A stretch of 64,000 nt of DNA. Source: Bradyrhizobium sp. Ec3.3 (GTDB taxonomy: Bacteria > Pseudomonadota > Alphaproteobacteria > Rhizobiales > Xanthobacteraceae). The stretch's first letter is position 1; every line of letters begins with the position of its first letter. Shown here piece by piece: positions 44,604 through 52,767 of the stretch. A model generated the notes under the pieces. That model was not told the origin of the DNA. It saw only the letters and a list, made by a program, of their open reading frames with translations, and searched no databases. A program made the position numbers and the translations under genes. The stretch covers positions 1-64,000 of the forward strand of contig NZ_AXAS01000013.1 in assembly GCF_000472925.1 (NCBI RefSeq), read 5' to 3'.

Positions 44604-46079
44604 ATGGCCGAAAAACCCAAAAAACCCCAGAAACTGAAGGCGCGCCTGCCGCGCGGGCTGGAGGATCGCGATCCCGCCGCGATCAAGGCCACGCGCCAGA
44701 TGGTCGAGAAGATCCGGGCCGTCTACGAGCTCTACGGATTCGAGCCGGTGGAAACGCCGGCCATGGAGTATACGGACGCGCTCGGAAAATTCCTGCCCGA
44801 CCAGGACCGCCCGAACGAGGGCGTGTTCTCGTTCCAGGACGATGACGAGCAGTGGATCTCCTTGCGCTACGACCTGACCGCGCCGCTCGCGCGTTACGTC
44901 GCCGAGAATTTCGATACGCTGCCAAAACCCTATCGCAGCTACCGCGCCGGCTACGTCTTCCGCAACGAGAAGCCCGGCCCCGGCCGCTTCCGCCAGTTCA
45001 TGCAGTTCGATGCCGACACGGTCGGCTCGGCGACGCCGGCGGCGGACGCCGAGATTTGCATGATGGCCGCGGACACGATGGAGGCGCTCGGCATCGCGCG
45101 TGGCTCCTACGTGGTGAAAGTGAACAACCGGAAAGTTCTCGATGGCGTGCGCGATGCGCTCGGCATCGCCGACGACGCCCAATGGCTCACCGTCATGCGC
45201 GCGATCGACAAGCTCGACAGGCTTGGTCTTGCCGGTGTGCGACAACTCCTCGGCGAGGGTCGCAAGGACGAGTCCGGCGACTTCACCAAGGGCGCAGGCC
45301 TGAAGGAGGACGACATCGCGCTTGTCATCTCCGCTATCGAACAGAATAACGGACCGCTTGACTCGCGACTGGCGGCCAGTGCCATCGGACAGCAGGGACG
45401 CGATGAACTCGACCAGATCGGCAAGCTCGTGTCGGCTGCCGGCTACGGCGAAGATCGCATCAAGATCGATCCTTCCGTCGTCCGCGGCCTCGAATACTAC
45501 ACCGGCCCCGTCTACGAGGTTGAACTCCTGCTCGACACCAAGGACGAGAAGGGCCGCCCGGTTCGCTTCGGCTCGGTCGGCGGCGGCGGGCGTTATGACG
45601 GCCTCGTCTCGCGCTTCCGCGGTGAGCCGGTGCCGGCGACAGGTTTTTCGATCGGCGTGTCGCGCTTGCAGGCCGCGCTGACGCTGCTCGGCAAGCTCGA
45701 CACGCGGCCCGAATTCGGGCCCGTCGTCGTCACCGTGTTCGATCGCGACCGCGTCGCCGACTACCAGAAAATGGTCAGCGCCTTGCGCAGCGCGGGCATC
45801 CGCGCCGAGCTCTATCTTGGTAACCCCAAGAACATGGGCAACCAGCTCAAATATGCCGATCGCCGTAATTCGCCTTGCGTGATCATCCAGGGCTCGGATG
45901 AGAAGGCGCGCGGCGAGGTCCAGATCAAGGATCTGATCGAAGGCGCCAAGGCCGCGGCCGCGATCGCCTCCAACCAGGAATGGCGCGAGACGCGCCCGGC
46001 ACAATTCTCGTGCGGCGAGGCCGATCTGGTCGCGAAGGTGCGCGAGGTGCTCGCGCGCCATGACGTGAGCTGGGGTTAG
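44604..46079 (+). CDS. hisS: Histidyl-tRNA synthetase
   Basis: 491 residues, class II synthetase. Motif 2 is [29 protein letters not shown] (in part), motif 3 GFSIGVSRL with the histidine-binding [13 protein letters not shown], and the C-terminal anticodon domain has [15 protein letters not shown]. An insertion of about 60 residues between motif 2 and the histidine box ([20 protein letters not shown]) is longer than in E. coli and common in alphaproteobacteria. Start ATG 44604 (MAEKPKKPQ). Confidence 0.96.
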   Translation: MAEKPKKPQKLKARLPRGLEDRDPAAIKATRQMVEKIRAVYELYGFEPVETPAMEYTDALGKFLPDQDRPNEGVFSFQDDDEQWISLRYDLTAPLARYVAENFDTLPKPYRSYRAGYVFRNEKPGPGRFRQFMQFDADTVGSATPAADAEICMMAADTMEALGIARGSYVVKVNNRKVLDGVRDALGIADDAQWLTVMRAIDKLDRLGLAGVRQLLGEGRKDESGDFTKGAGLKEDDIALVISAIEQNNGPLDSRLAASAIGQQGRDELDQIGKLVSAAGYGEDRIKIDPSVVRGLEYYTGPVYEVELLLDTKDEKGRPVRFGSVGGGGRYDGLVSRFRGEPVPATGFSIGVSRLQAALTLLGKLDTRPEFGPVVVTVFDRDRVADYQKMVSALRSAGIRAELYLGNPKNMGNQLKYADRRNSPCVIIQGSDEKARGEVQIKDLIEGAKAAAAIASNQEWRETRPAQFSCGEADLVAKVREVLARHDVSWG

Positions 46080-46097
46080 CTATTCGCGATAGCCGTC

Positions 46098-46120
46098 ATG
46101 CCCGGGCTTGTCCCGGGCAT
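46098..46120 (+). terminator. Hairpin after hisS
   Basis: ATGCCCGGG, 5-nt loop, CCCGGGCAT; same stem as the cheY terminator but followed by CTGCGTCCTGTTTG rather than a T run, so weaker as a terminator. Confidence 0.5.
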
Positions 46121-46197
46121 CTGCGTCCTGTTTGATGCGAACGACCATGAATGGCCGGGATGTGCCCGGTCATCGCGAAAGCCGCAGGGAGAAGACG

Positions 46198-46401
46198 ATG
46201 CCTGAGATCACCATCAGCATGGCCGAAGGCCGCACCGACGAACAGAAGGCCGGCATGATGCGCGACATCACGCAGGCGCTGGTGAAGAATCTCGGCGTCG
46301 ACGCGGAAGCCGTCGTCATCCAGATCAACGAAGCTCCGCTTCGTCACAAGATGAAGGGCGGCAAGACCTTCGTGGAACGCGCGGCCGCGGCGAAGAAGTG
46401 A
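46198..46401 (+). CDS. 4-oxalocrotonate tautomerase family protein
   Basis: 67 residues beginning Met-Pro (MPEITISMAEGR); after Met removal the N-terminal proline is the catalytic base of the tautomerase superfamily. EQKAGMMRDITQALVKNLGV and VVIQINEAP are typical 4-OT features. It could interconvert keto/enol forms of 2-hydroxymuconate-type acids, but no degradation genes are nearby, so the substrate is open. GGGAGAAGACG precedes the ATG. Confidence 0.9.
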   Translation: MPEITISMAEGRTDEQKAGMMRDITQALVKNLGVDAEAVVIQINEAPLRHKMKGGKTFVERAAAAKK

Positions 46402-46410
46402 CGCGTGAGC

Positions 46411-46522
46411 GTCATTCCGGGGCAGCCCGCAGGGCTGAACCCCAATGCGCAATTGCGCATTGGGGAATCTCGATCCCCAACCTCTGGATTCCGGGTCCGC
46501 GCTTCGCGCGTCCCGGAATGAC
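46411..46522. repeat. Dispersed inverted repeat, family B copy 4
   Basis: Arms GTCATTCCGGG (46411-46421) and CCCGGAATGAC (46512-46522) enclose AATGCGCAATTGCGCATT and GGGAATCTCGATCCCC elements. Confidence 0.85.
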
Positions 46523-46534
46523 GAACAAGGCATC

Positions 46535-46930
46535 ATGGACGCACGCGAGTTCATCACGATCGGCATGAGCGCTTAGCGCACGCTGGTGGTGCCGGCGGAG
46601 CGCACGGTTGGGCATTTCGTGCCCGGCATGCCGATGGTCTATGCGACGCCGATGATGATCCTGGAGATGGAGATGACTGCGGGGGATGCTATCCGCGGTG
46701 CACTTCAGCCGGGCTGGGTCACGGTCGGCACCGAGGTCGACATCCGCCATCTCGCAGCAAGCCTCGTCGGCGCGACGGTGCGGACCACCGCGAAGGTGAT
46801 CGCGGTCGAGCGCCGCGTGATCCGCTTCGAGGTCGAGGCGTTCGAGGGTGCGCGCAAGCTCGGCGAAGGCCGCCACGCCCGCGGCCTCGTCAATGTCGAG
46901 ACGTTCAACAAGCGGTTGGGCGCAACGTAG
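46535..46930 (+). pseudogene. FlK-like hotdog thioesterase interrupted by an in-frame amber codon
   Basis: Reading from ATG 46535 (ACAAGG four to nine nt upstream) the frame gives MDAREFITIGMSA, then TAG at 46574-46576, then RTLVVPAERTVGHFVPGMPM without further stops to 46930. The pre-stop peptide looks like the normal start of this family, so the TAG is probably a nonsense mutation. The rest keeps the FlK-type catalytic set with the right spacing: Thr in YATP, Glu eight residues later, His another 26 residues later. A shortened protein of about 114 residues could start at GTG 46586 (or CTG 46583). Hotdog thioesterases hydrolyse acyl-CoA. It is either decaying or translated from the internal start. 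Confidence 0.75.
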
Positions 46931-46948
46931 AAGAAGCCGTAAAGCGGG

Positions 46949-47049
46949 GATGCCGTAGGGTGAGCAAAGGCGCTCTTGCGCCGTGCCATCTCTCCACGTG
47001 TGCGACAGAAGTGGTGGGCACGCTTCCGCTTTGCCCACCCTACGGCATC
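46949..47049. repeat. Inverted repeat between convergent thioesterase and proC
   Basis: GATGCCGTAGGGTG (46949-46962) and CACCCTACGGCATC (47036-47049) are perfect 14-bp arms around GAGCAAAGGCG and GCTTTGC elements. Related in its GTAGGGTG arm to the hairpin at 9666. Confidence 0.85.
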
Positions 47050-47052
47050 GAA

Positions 47053-47880
47053 TTACTTGGCGAGCTCTTTCGATCGCTTCGTCGCCGCCGCGATCGCGCG
47101 GATCATCAGGTCACGCAGGCCCACTTCGCCCATCAGCACCTCGAGCGCCGCGGCGGTGGTGCCGCCGGGCGAGGTGACGTTCTGGCGCAGCGTGCTCGAT
47201 GCGAGCTCCGAGCGGTGCAACAATTCGCCGGCCCCTGATACGGTCTCGCGCGCGAGTTTGGTTGCGAGCGCTTCCGGCAGACCTGCCTCCACGCCGGCGC
47301 GCGCGAGCTCTTCGGCGAGCAGGAAGACATAAGCGGGGCCGGAGCCGGACACGGCGGTGACAGCATCCATCAGGCCTTCATCCTCGACCCATTCGACCGA
47401 GCCGGTGGTGCGGAGCAGCGCGTCGGCGACTGCGCGCTGCTTGTCGCTGACATTGTTCGCGGCCACGGCAACCGTGATGCCGCGGCCGATCGCGGCCGGC
47501 GTGTTCGGCATCGCGCGCACGACGGCGCCGCCGCAGACTTCTTGCAGCGAGGCGATCGTGGTTCCCGCCATGATCGAGACCACCGAGGTGCCTGCAGACA
47601 CATAGGGCTTCAGCTTCGCGCCGGCCTCGCGGAAGGATTGCGGCTTGACCGCGACGACAAGCGTCTCGACGCTGCCGGCGCTGGTCACATCCGGATTGAG
47701 CGCAACGCCTTTCGCAGCAAGCGCGCTGATCTCCGGCGACAGGTGCGGCTCGATCACCGCGACGCGGCGTGGATCGAGACCTTGCGCCAGCCAGCCGGTC
47801 AGCATCGCCCCGCCCATCTTGCCCGCGCCGGCGAGGAGGACTGTGCCGGTGATGTTCTTCAAGGTGCTGTCGTTCGCCAT
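47053..47880 (-). CDS. proC: Pyrroline-5-carboxylate reductase
   Basis: 275 residues. Rossmann start VLLAGAGKMGGAMLTGWL (about 14-31), then MPNTPAAIGRGITV and the ProC signature AVSGSGPAYVFLLAEEL. It performs the last step of proline synthesis with NAD(P)H. The ATG at 47880 was used. ybjN lies upstream in the same direction but is separated by a repeat. Confidence 0.95.
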   Translation of the reverse strand: MANDSTLKNITGTVLLAGAGKMGGAMLTGWLAQGLDPRRVAVIEPHLSPEISALAAKGVALNPDVTSAGSVETLVVAVKPQSFREAGAKLKPYVSAGTSVVSIMAGTTIASLQEVCGGAVVRAMPNTPAAIGRGITVAVAANNVSDKQRAVADALLRTTGSVEWVEDEGLMDAVTAVSGSGPAYVFLLAEELARAGVEAGLPEALATKLARETVSGAGELLHRSELASSTLRQNVTSPGGTTAAALEVLMGEVGLRDLMIRAIAAATKRSKELAK

Positions 47881-47901
47881 CGCTGGTGCCGCTCACTCGG
47901 T

Positions 47902-48043
47902 GTCGTCCTGGCGAAAGCCAGGACCCATTACCCCGAGTGGTTCTAGTGGATGGGGATGTCGGCAACAAGCACCGCGCGATGCGGTCAGACCTCGCGGTAT
48001 GGGTCCTGGATCGCGCTCGCTCCGCTCGCATGTCCAGGACGAC
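47902..48043. repeat. Intergenic repeat with terminal inverted arms, family E
   Basis: GTCGTCCTGG (47902-47911) and CCAGGACGAC (48034-48043) are perfect arms; CCAGGACCCATTACC and GGTATGGGTCCTGG pair inside. It lies between ybjN and proC. A shorter relative (GTCGTCCCGGCGAAGGCCGGGAC) is at about 17198-17220. Confidence 0.75.
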
Positions 48044-48056
48044 GAGGGGAGAGGCC

Positions 48057-48557
48057 TTACGCCTCACCGGCCGTGTCGAACATCGCCGCGTCCATCGCCT
48101 CGGTGGTCGACTTGCCCGCCCACACCACGAACTGGAACGCAGGGAAATAGCGCTCGCAGCCGTGGATGGCACCGGCGAGCATGGCCTCGCATTGCGCGGT
48201 CGAGGCGGTCAGTCCACCCGGCAGCACCAGGGCCTGGCGGTGCATGATCATGCCAGTGTGGGTCCACAGATCGAAGTGGCCGACCCACAACTGCTCGTTG
48301 ATGGCGGCGACCAGCCGCTGCACCTCGGAGCGGCGTGCGACCGGAACCTTCATGTCGAACGCGCAGGCCAGATGCAGCGCCTCGATCTCGCCCATCCAGG
48401 TGAAGGAGAGCTGATAGTCGGTCCACTGTCCCTTCGAGACGATGGTGATCTCGTCGTCGCCGGAACGTTCGAACGCCCAATTGTTGCTGGCGGCGATGTC
48501 CTCCACCACCGAGAGCGGGTGGCTGCGGGAATCGATATTGCTTTCGAGCAGGGACAT
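48057..48557 (-). CDS. YbjN domain-containing protein
   Basis: 166 residues with the YbjN (DUF1790-type) pattern: NPL/HPLSVVEDIAASNNW, EITIVSKGQWTDYQLSFTW, ALHLACAFDMKVP, INEQLWVGHFDLW. This type III secretion chaperone-like fold is found in cyanobacteria, rhizobia and enterics and is linked to regulation of multimeric proteins or biofilm traits, without a defined activity. ATG 48557, with a GGTCGAGACGGC region upstream. Confidence 0.88.
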   Translation of the reverse strand: MSLLESNIDSRSHPLSVVEDIAASNNWAFERSGDDEITIVSKGQWTDYQLSFTWMGEIEALHLACAFDMKVPVARRSEVQRLVAAINEQLWVGHFDLWTHTGMIMHRQALVLPGGLTASTAQCEAMLAGAIHGCERYFPAFQFVVWAGKSTTEAMDAAMFDTAGEA

Positions 48558-48962
48558 GCCGTCTCGACCTCTTGCCTTTTTGTTATCTTGATACGCACGC
48601 GGTTGGCCCGGCGCGCGCTCCCTTAACGTCGCTGACGGCGATCCCCTCGGATCGCGCGGGCCTTTCGGGGATCAACTGATGTGATTTGCGGAATCTGCGC
48701 AACTCCGTCGCGAGTCCGTCCACAAGGTCCGACAGGCTCGTCCACAGCTCATCTCGGTCACAATTATTAATTTGAGAACAAATCGGAATCGGATTGAGCA
48801 ACTGGTGCGGCAATCGTTAATGCCGTCCCAAAATTCCGTTCCATGGGGCGCCGGACCGCCCCGGCAGCATGGGACCATGCGGTTTGGCGATGCCGAAGGC
48901 GCTTGCTGCGGCCGCCCGCCGGCGTCATATTTCATCCAGGTTGTTCATTCCGAGCAGCCGAT
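48558..48962. other. Gene-free region between ybjN and the FMN riboswitch
   Basis: 405 bp. The centre (about 48760-48785, CACAATTATTAATTTGAGAAC) is unusually AT-rich for this genome and may carry the ybjN promoter. A 76-codon open frame on the minus strand lacks an ATG and was not accepted. A possible promoter for the riboswitch RNA is TTGCTG (48903-48908), 17 bp, CATATT (48926-48931); its match is moderate. Confidence 0.4.
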
Positions 48963-49106
48963 GTTCTCAGGGCGGGGTGAAAGTCCCCACCGGCGGTAAA
49001 GGGCCGTAAGGTCCAAGCCCGCGAGCGCCTTCCTCCGCAAAGGGGAAGGGTCAGCAGATTCGGTGCAACTCCGAAGCCGACGGTTAAAGTCCGGATGAAA
49101 GAGAAC
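48963..49106 (+). promoter_or_regulatory. FMN riboswitch (RFN element)
   Basis: The conserved RFN elements are all present: AGGGCGGGGTGAAAGTCCCC, ACCGGCGGTAAA, GCCCGCGAGCG, GGTCAGCAGATTCGGTG, TCCGAAGCCGACGG and GTCCGGATGAAAGAGAAC. P1 is GTTCTC (48963-48968) with GAGAAC (49101-49106). It senses FMN and turns down the downstream ribH gene when flavin is plentiful. Confidence 0.97.
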
Positions 49107-49119
49107 GGTCGGTGGCGGT

Positions 49120-49152
49120 CCGCATCGCGAGGATGCGGCCGTTTGTCGTTCC
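49120..49152 (+). terminator. Probable terminator of the riboswitch expression platform
   Basis: CCGCATC (49120-49126), 5-nt loop, GATGCGG (49132-49138), followed by CCGTTTGTCGTTCC. It is placed 14 nt after the aptamer and 50 nt before ribH, as expected for FMN-controlled transcription attenuation; the T tract is interrupted, so the mechanism is inferred. Confidence 0.6.
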
Positions 49153-49187
49153 GTATGCCCTGATTCTGGTCCTTAAGAAGGAAAGCC

Positions 49188-49766
49188 ATGAATCAGATGT
49201 TGCAAGACCCGCAAGTCGAAGCATCCCAGCTTCACCCCTCCCAAGAAATCAAACCTCCGCCGGTTCCACCCGAGCCGCCGGCGCACGAGCATCCCCGCTT
49301 CGCAAAGCCGCAGCGGGTCGCCTTCGTCGAGGCCTGCTGGCATCACGACGTCGTGCAGGAGGCGCGCTTTGCCTTCCTGAAGGAGGCCGAGGCGCGGCAT
49401 CTCACCCACGTCGACGTGTTCCAGGTGCCGGGCTCGTTCGAGATCCCGCTGCACGCACAGATCCTCGCCAAGACGCGGCGCTACACCGCGATTGTCGCGG
49501 CCGGCCTCGTCGTCGACGGTGGCATCTACCGCCATGAGTTCGTCGCCGACACCGTGATCAAGGCGCTGATGGACGTGCAGCTGCGCACCGAGGTGCCGGT
49601 GTTCTCCGCCGTGCTGACGCCGCAGCAATTCCACGAGACCGAGGTGCACTACGATTTCTTCCGCAAGCACTTTGCGATCAAGGGCGTCGAGGTTGCCGAG
49701 GCCTGCGCCAACACGCTGCACGGACTGGAGCGGCTGCGCGGCCAGGTCGCGGCGGGGATCGTATAA
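49188..49766 (+). CDS. ribH: 6,7-dimethyl-8-ribityllumazine synthase, RibH2 type
   Basis: 192 residues. After a proline-rich N-terminus of about 40 residues comes the lumazine synthase fold: VAFVEACWHHDVVQEARFAFL, VPGSFEIPLHAQILA, VDGGIYRHEFVADTVI, and the active-site region SAVLTPQQFHE. The GGIYRHEFVA segment is diagnostic of the decameric RibH2 type known from Brucella and Mesorhizobium, not the GAVIRGET loop of RibH1. It condenses 5-amino-6-ribitylaminouracil with dihydroxybutanone phosphate. The FMN riboswitch upstream means flavin feedback. Strong AAGAAGGAAAG ribosome-binding site. Confidence 0.93.
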   Translation: MNQMLQDPQVEASQLHPSQEIKPPPVPPEPPAHEHPRFAKPQRVAFVEACWHHDVVQEARFAFLKEAEARHLTHVDVFQVPGSFEIPLHAQILAKTRRYTAIVAAGLVVDGGIYRHEFVADTVIKALMDVQLRTEVPVFSAVLTPQQFHETEVHYDFFRKHFAIKGVEVAEACANTLHGLERLRGQVAAGIV

Positions 49767-49867
49767 CCTTCGTCTCACAGGCCGCCGATTGTCTTTCCCG
49801 CCGCTGCGTTGATAAACTCGGCGGCGGGAGGGGACCGGTCCGTGGAGACGGACTGGCCGGCAAGATC

Positions 49868-51070
49868 ATGTTCGAAGGACACGATCCCTATCTGGTCGCG
49901 CTCTCGGTGGCGATCGCGAGCCTGGGCGGCTATACCGGCTTTGCGCTTGCGGCGCGCATCCGCAACACGCCGGGCGTCAGCAACCGCGTGCTGCTGGCGG
50001 GCGCTGCGGCATTTCTGGCCGTCGGCATCTGGACCATGCATTTCGTCGGCATGCTGGCGGCGCCGCTCCCGCCGGACACCGTCTATCTCGTGCTGCCCAC
50101 CATCATCTCATTCCTGATCTGCGCGCTGGTCGTCGGCATCTCCCTGTTCTTCGTATCGATCGGCGAGCCATCGCTGAAGCGGGTGGTGTCCTCGGCCGTG
50201 CTGCTCGGCGTCGGTATCAGCAGCATGCATTACGTCGGCATCCACGGCCTTTCCGGGCCGTTCACCATTGCGCATGACGAACCTATCGTGCTGCTTTCGG
50301 TCGTGGTGGCGATCGGCACCGCCTATGGCGGCTTGCGCGCCTTCCTCGCGCAGCAGGAGGGCTTTCGTCTGATCGTGAGCGCGATCGCCTTCGGCGTCGC
50401 GGTGTCAGGGATGCACTACACCGCGATGCACGGCATGCATTTCATGCCGCTGACCGGTGAAGCGCATCAGCATCTCGGCGGCAGCCTTGCGGCGTCGCAG
50501 CAAATACTCTCCATCGTGGTGGCCGTGCTGTGCTTCGTGATCGCCGCCGGTTTCCTGCTGTCGCTGGTGCCGGATCCGCGCCGGCAGACGCTGGTGCCGG
50601 CGATGGCTGACGACCAGACCGCGCCGGCCGTGGAGGCAGTTGCGCCGGCTCTGGCTGCGGCCTCACCGCGGCCGGTGTCGGCACCGCTCGGCGGCGTTGG
50701 TCAGCCGCCGCGCGCGGCGCCCGTCCCGCGCCTGCCGGTGGAAGGCGCCGACGGCACACATTTCATCGATACCGCCGATGTCCGCAGCGTGCGTGCGGAT
50801 GCCCACTACACGCGGGTGCATGACGGCACCCGCGAGCGCATGTGTCCGTGGTCGATCTCGGAGGCCGAGGCGCAGCTAGACCCCAGTCTCTTTCTCCGGG
50901 TGCACCGCAGCCACATCGTCTGCATCCCCCACGTCGCCCTCGTTCGCAGGGAGGGCGACGGCGCCGTGCTCGAGCTCGATGGCCCGTCCCCGCACCGTGT
51001 GCCCGTGAGCCGCAGCAAGATCGCGGAGGTCAAGGCAAGGCTGGGGCTGGCGTCGCGGCGGCATGCGTAG
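49868..51070 (+). CDS. coxC: CoxC: MHYT membrane sensor with LytTR DNA-binding domain
   Basis: 400 residues. The N-terminal half has about seven membrane helices carrying three MHYT repeats (WTMHFVGML, SMHYVGIHG, MHYTAMHGMHF), whose His and Met residues are thought to bind copper and sense small gases. An Ala/Pro linker (about 230-295) leads to a LytTR domain (THFIDTADVRSVRADAHYTRV, LFLRVHRSHIVCIPHV in part). This architecture and position match CoxC/CoxH of Afipia (Oligotropha) carboxidovorans. It is probably the CO- or copper-responsive regulator of the cox genes downstream. A GTCCGT-GGAG-ACGGAC hairpin (49838-49853) lies just before the start. Confidence 0.9.
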   Translation: MFEGHDPYLVALSVAIASLGGYTGFALAARIRNTPGVSNRVLLAGAAAFLAVGIWTMHFVGMLAAPLPPDTVYLVLPTIISFLICALVVGISLFFVSIGEPSLKRVVSSAVLLGVGISSMHYVGIHGLSGPFTIAHDEPIVLLSVVVAIGTAYGGLRAFLAQQEGFRLIVSAIAFGVAVSGMHYTAMHGMHFMPLTGEAHQHLGGSLAASQQILSIVVAVLCFVIAAGFLLSLVPDPRRQTLVPAMADDQTAPAVEAVAPALAAASPRPVSAPLGGVGQPPRAAPVPRLPVEGADGTHFIDTADVRSVRADAHYTRVHDGTRERMCPWSISEAEAQLDPSLFLRVHRSHIVCIPHVALVRREGDGAVLELDGPSPHRVPVSRSKIAEVKARLGLASRRHA

Positions 51071-51093
51071 ACGTTAGCCGAGAGGATGGTGCG

Positions 51094-51216
51094 CTCCCTC
51101 TGCCGCTTGCGGGGGAGGGCTGGGGTGCGGGTGCTTCCGCAATCGAGATTCCCAATGTGGAGCGAGTTCCCACCCGCCGCGCTACGCGCGCCGACCTCCC
51201 CCGCAAGCGGGAGAGG
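51094..51216. repeat. Long inverted repeat between coxC and coxM, family D
   Basis: CTCCCTCTGCCGCTTGCGGGGGAGG-type arm (51094-51118) pairs with CCTCCCCCGCAAGCGGGAGAGG-type arm (51195-51216). It may end the coxC transcript, leaving coxM to its own promoter. The rest of the 321-bp gap is treated in the next entry. Confidence 0.8.
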
Positions 51217-51253
51217 TGCAGCGGAGGTCAGGTCCATAGGTCGCCCTCTCTGA

Positions 51254-51285
51254 CGCAATTCGTGGGTTCCAGTCCGCATTTCGTG
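51254..51285 (+). promoter_or_regulatory. Direct repeat upstream of coxM, candidate LytTR (CoxC) operator
   Basis: CGCAATTCGTG (51254-51264) and CGCATTTCGTG (51275-51285) match in 10 of 11 bases and start 21 bp apart, two helical turns. LytTR regulators such as AgrA bind direct repeats at this spacing. The second copy overlaps the dyad ATTTCG-TG-CGAAAT (51278-51291). coxM starts 107 bp downstream. No clear -35/-10 pair was recognised in 51286-51391. Confidence 0.5.
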
Positions 51286-51391
51286 CGAAATTCCCCTCTT
51301 TGTGCCCCAACCATTGCAGCCCGCTCCGCTCAGGAAGACGGTCCCGCCCAACGTCCGCGCCACCGTGCGCAAGGACGATTGGGAGGAGACG

Positions 51392-52255
51392 ATGATCCCC
51401 GGCGCATTCAGCTATCACCGGCCGGCAAGCGTTGCCGACGCCGTCAAACTGCTATCCGACCTCGGCGAGGACGCGCGGCCGCTGGCCGGCGGGCACAGCC
51501 TTGTGCCGATGATGAAGCTTCGGCTGGCGAGCCCCGCGCATCTGGTCGACCTCCACGGCATCGCCGGCCTCAAGGGCATCCGCCGCGACGGCGATAACCT
51601 CGTCATCGGCGCGATGACCACCCAGCATGATCTGCTCGCCTCAGAGGATGTCGCAAGATCAGTGCCGATCCTCCATGAGGCCGCGCTTTTGATCGCCGAT
51701 CCGCAGGTGCGCTACCGCGGCACGATCGGCGGCAATGTCGCCAATGGCGATCCCGGCAACGACATGCCGGCGCTGATGCTGACGCTGGGCGCGACCTATC
51801 GCCTGGAAGGCGCGAATGGCGCCCGCGAGGTCCAGGCGGCCGATTTCTACCAGGGCGCCTATTTCACCGCGCTCGAGCCCGGCGAGATCCTCACCGCTGT
51901 CTCGGTTCCATTGCCCGCCGCGGGCCACGGCTACGCCTACGAAAAACTCAAGCGCAAGGTCGGCGATTACGCGACCGCCGCTGCAGCCGTCGTGCTCACC
52001 CTGGCGGGCGGCAAGGTCGCAAGCTGCGCGATCGGGCTCACCAATGTCCACGAGACGCCGCTGCTCGCGGCTGACGCCGCGAAAGCGGTGATCGGCACGA
52101 GCCTCGATGCGGCTGCGCTGAAGAACGCCGCGGCTGCGGCGCAAGCGATCATGTCGCCGGCGGCGGACGCTCGGGGGCCGGTCGAGTATCGCAAGCATGT
52201 CGGCGGCATCATGGTGGCGCGGGCGCTGCAACGCGCCGCGAGCCGCGCGCGCTAG
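51392..52255 (+). CDS. coxM: Carbon monoxide dehydrogenase medium (FAD) subunit
   Basis: 287 residues, equal to the A. carboxidovorans subunit. The flavin-binding loops AGGHS (32-36) and TIGGN (111-115) are at identical positions. [20 protein letters not shown] and [20 protein letters not shown] are strongly CoxM-like. FAD passes electrons from the iron-sulfur subunit to the quinone pool. GGGAGGAGACG before the ATG at 51392 fixes the start. coxS follows after 11 bp. Confidence 0.95.
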   Translation: MIPGAFSYHRPASVADAVKLLSDLGEDARPLAGGHSLVPMMKLRLASPAHLVDLHGIAGLKGIRRDGDNLVIGAMTTQHDLLASEDVARSVPILHEAALLIADPQVRYRGTIGGNVANGDPGNDMPALMLTLGATYRLEGANGAREVQAADFYQGAYFTALEPGEILTAVSVPLPAAGHGYAYEKLKRKVGDYATAAAAVVLTLAGGKVASCAIGLTNVHETPLLAADAAKAVIGTSLDAAALKNAAAAAQAIMSPAADARGPVEYRKHVGGIMVARALQRAASRAR

Positions 52256-52266
52256 GGGAGGGACGA

Positions 52267-52767
52267 ATGGCAAAAACACATGTGGCAATGAAGGTGAACG
52301 GTGCCGAGGTCGAAGGCCTCGTCGAGCCGCGGACGCTGCTCGTGCATTTCATCCGCGAGAACCTCGGGATGACCGGCACCCATATCGGCTGCGAGACCAC
52401 CCATTGCGGTGCCTGCACCATCGATATCGACGGCATGTCGGTGAAGTCCTGCACCATGTTCGCGGTGCAAGCGCAGGGAAGCGACATCACGACGGTCGAA
52501 GGCATGGCCAATGCCGACGGCTCGCTGTCGGCCTTGCAGGAAGGCTTTCGCATGATGCACGGCCTGCAATGCGGTTTCTGCACGCCCGGCATGATCGTGC
52601 GGGCGCATCGCTTGCTGAAGGAGAATCCTGCGCCATCCGAAGAGGAAATCCGCATCGGCATCTCCGGCAACATCTGCCGCTGCACCGGCTACCAGAACAT
52701 CGTTAGGGCGATTCAATACGCCGCTGCCAAGCTCAACGGAATCGAATTCAAGGAGGCCGCGGAATGA
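52267..52767 (+). CDS. coxS: Carbon monoxide dehydrogenase small [2Fe-2S] subunit
   Basis: 166 residues. Ferredoxin-type cluster ligands Cys42, Cys47, Cys50 and Cys62 ([12 protein letters not shown]), and the second cluster Cys102, Cys105, Cys137 and Cys139 (CGFC, CRC), are exactly those of the A. carboxidovorans enzyme. It conducts electrons from the Mo-Cu site to FAD. Its stop overlaps the coxL start (ATGA). Confidence 0.97.
   Translation: MAKTHVAMKVNGAEVEGLVEPRTLLVHFIRENLGMTGTHIGCETTHCGACTIDIDGMSVKSCTMFAVQAQGSDITTVEGMANADGSLSALQEGFRMMHGLQCGFCTPGMIVRAHRLLKENPAPSEEEIRIGISGNICRCTGYQNIVRAIQYAAAKLNGIEFKEAAE

Noticed and set aside
44178..46061. 627-codon open frame on the minus strand opposite hisS
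   Set aside because: Antisense shadow; residues lack domain structure while hisS motifs are complete.
48583..48813. 76-codon frame on the minus strand upstream of ybjN
   Set aside because: It has no ATG, begins at a TTG, and its residues show no family resemblance.
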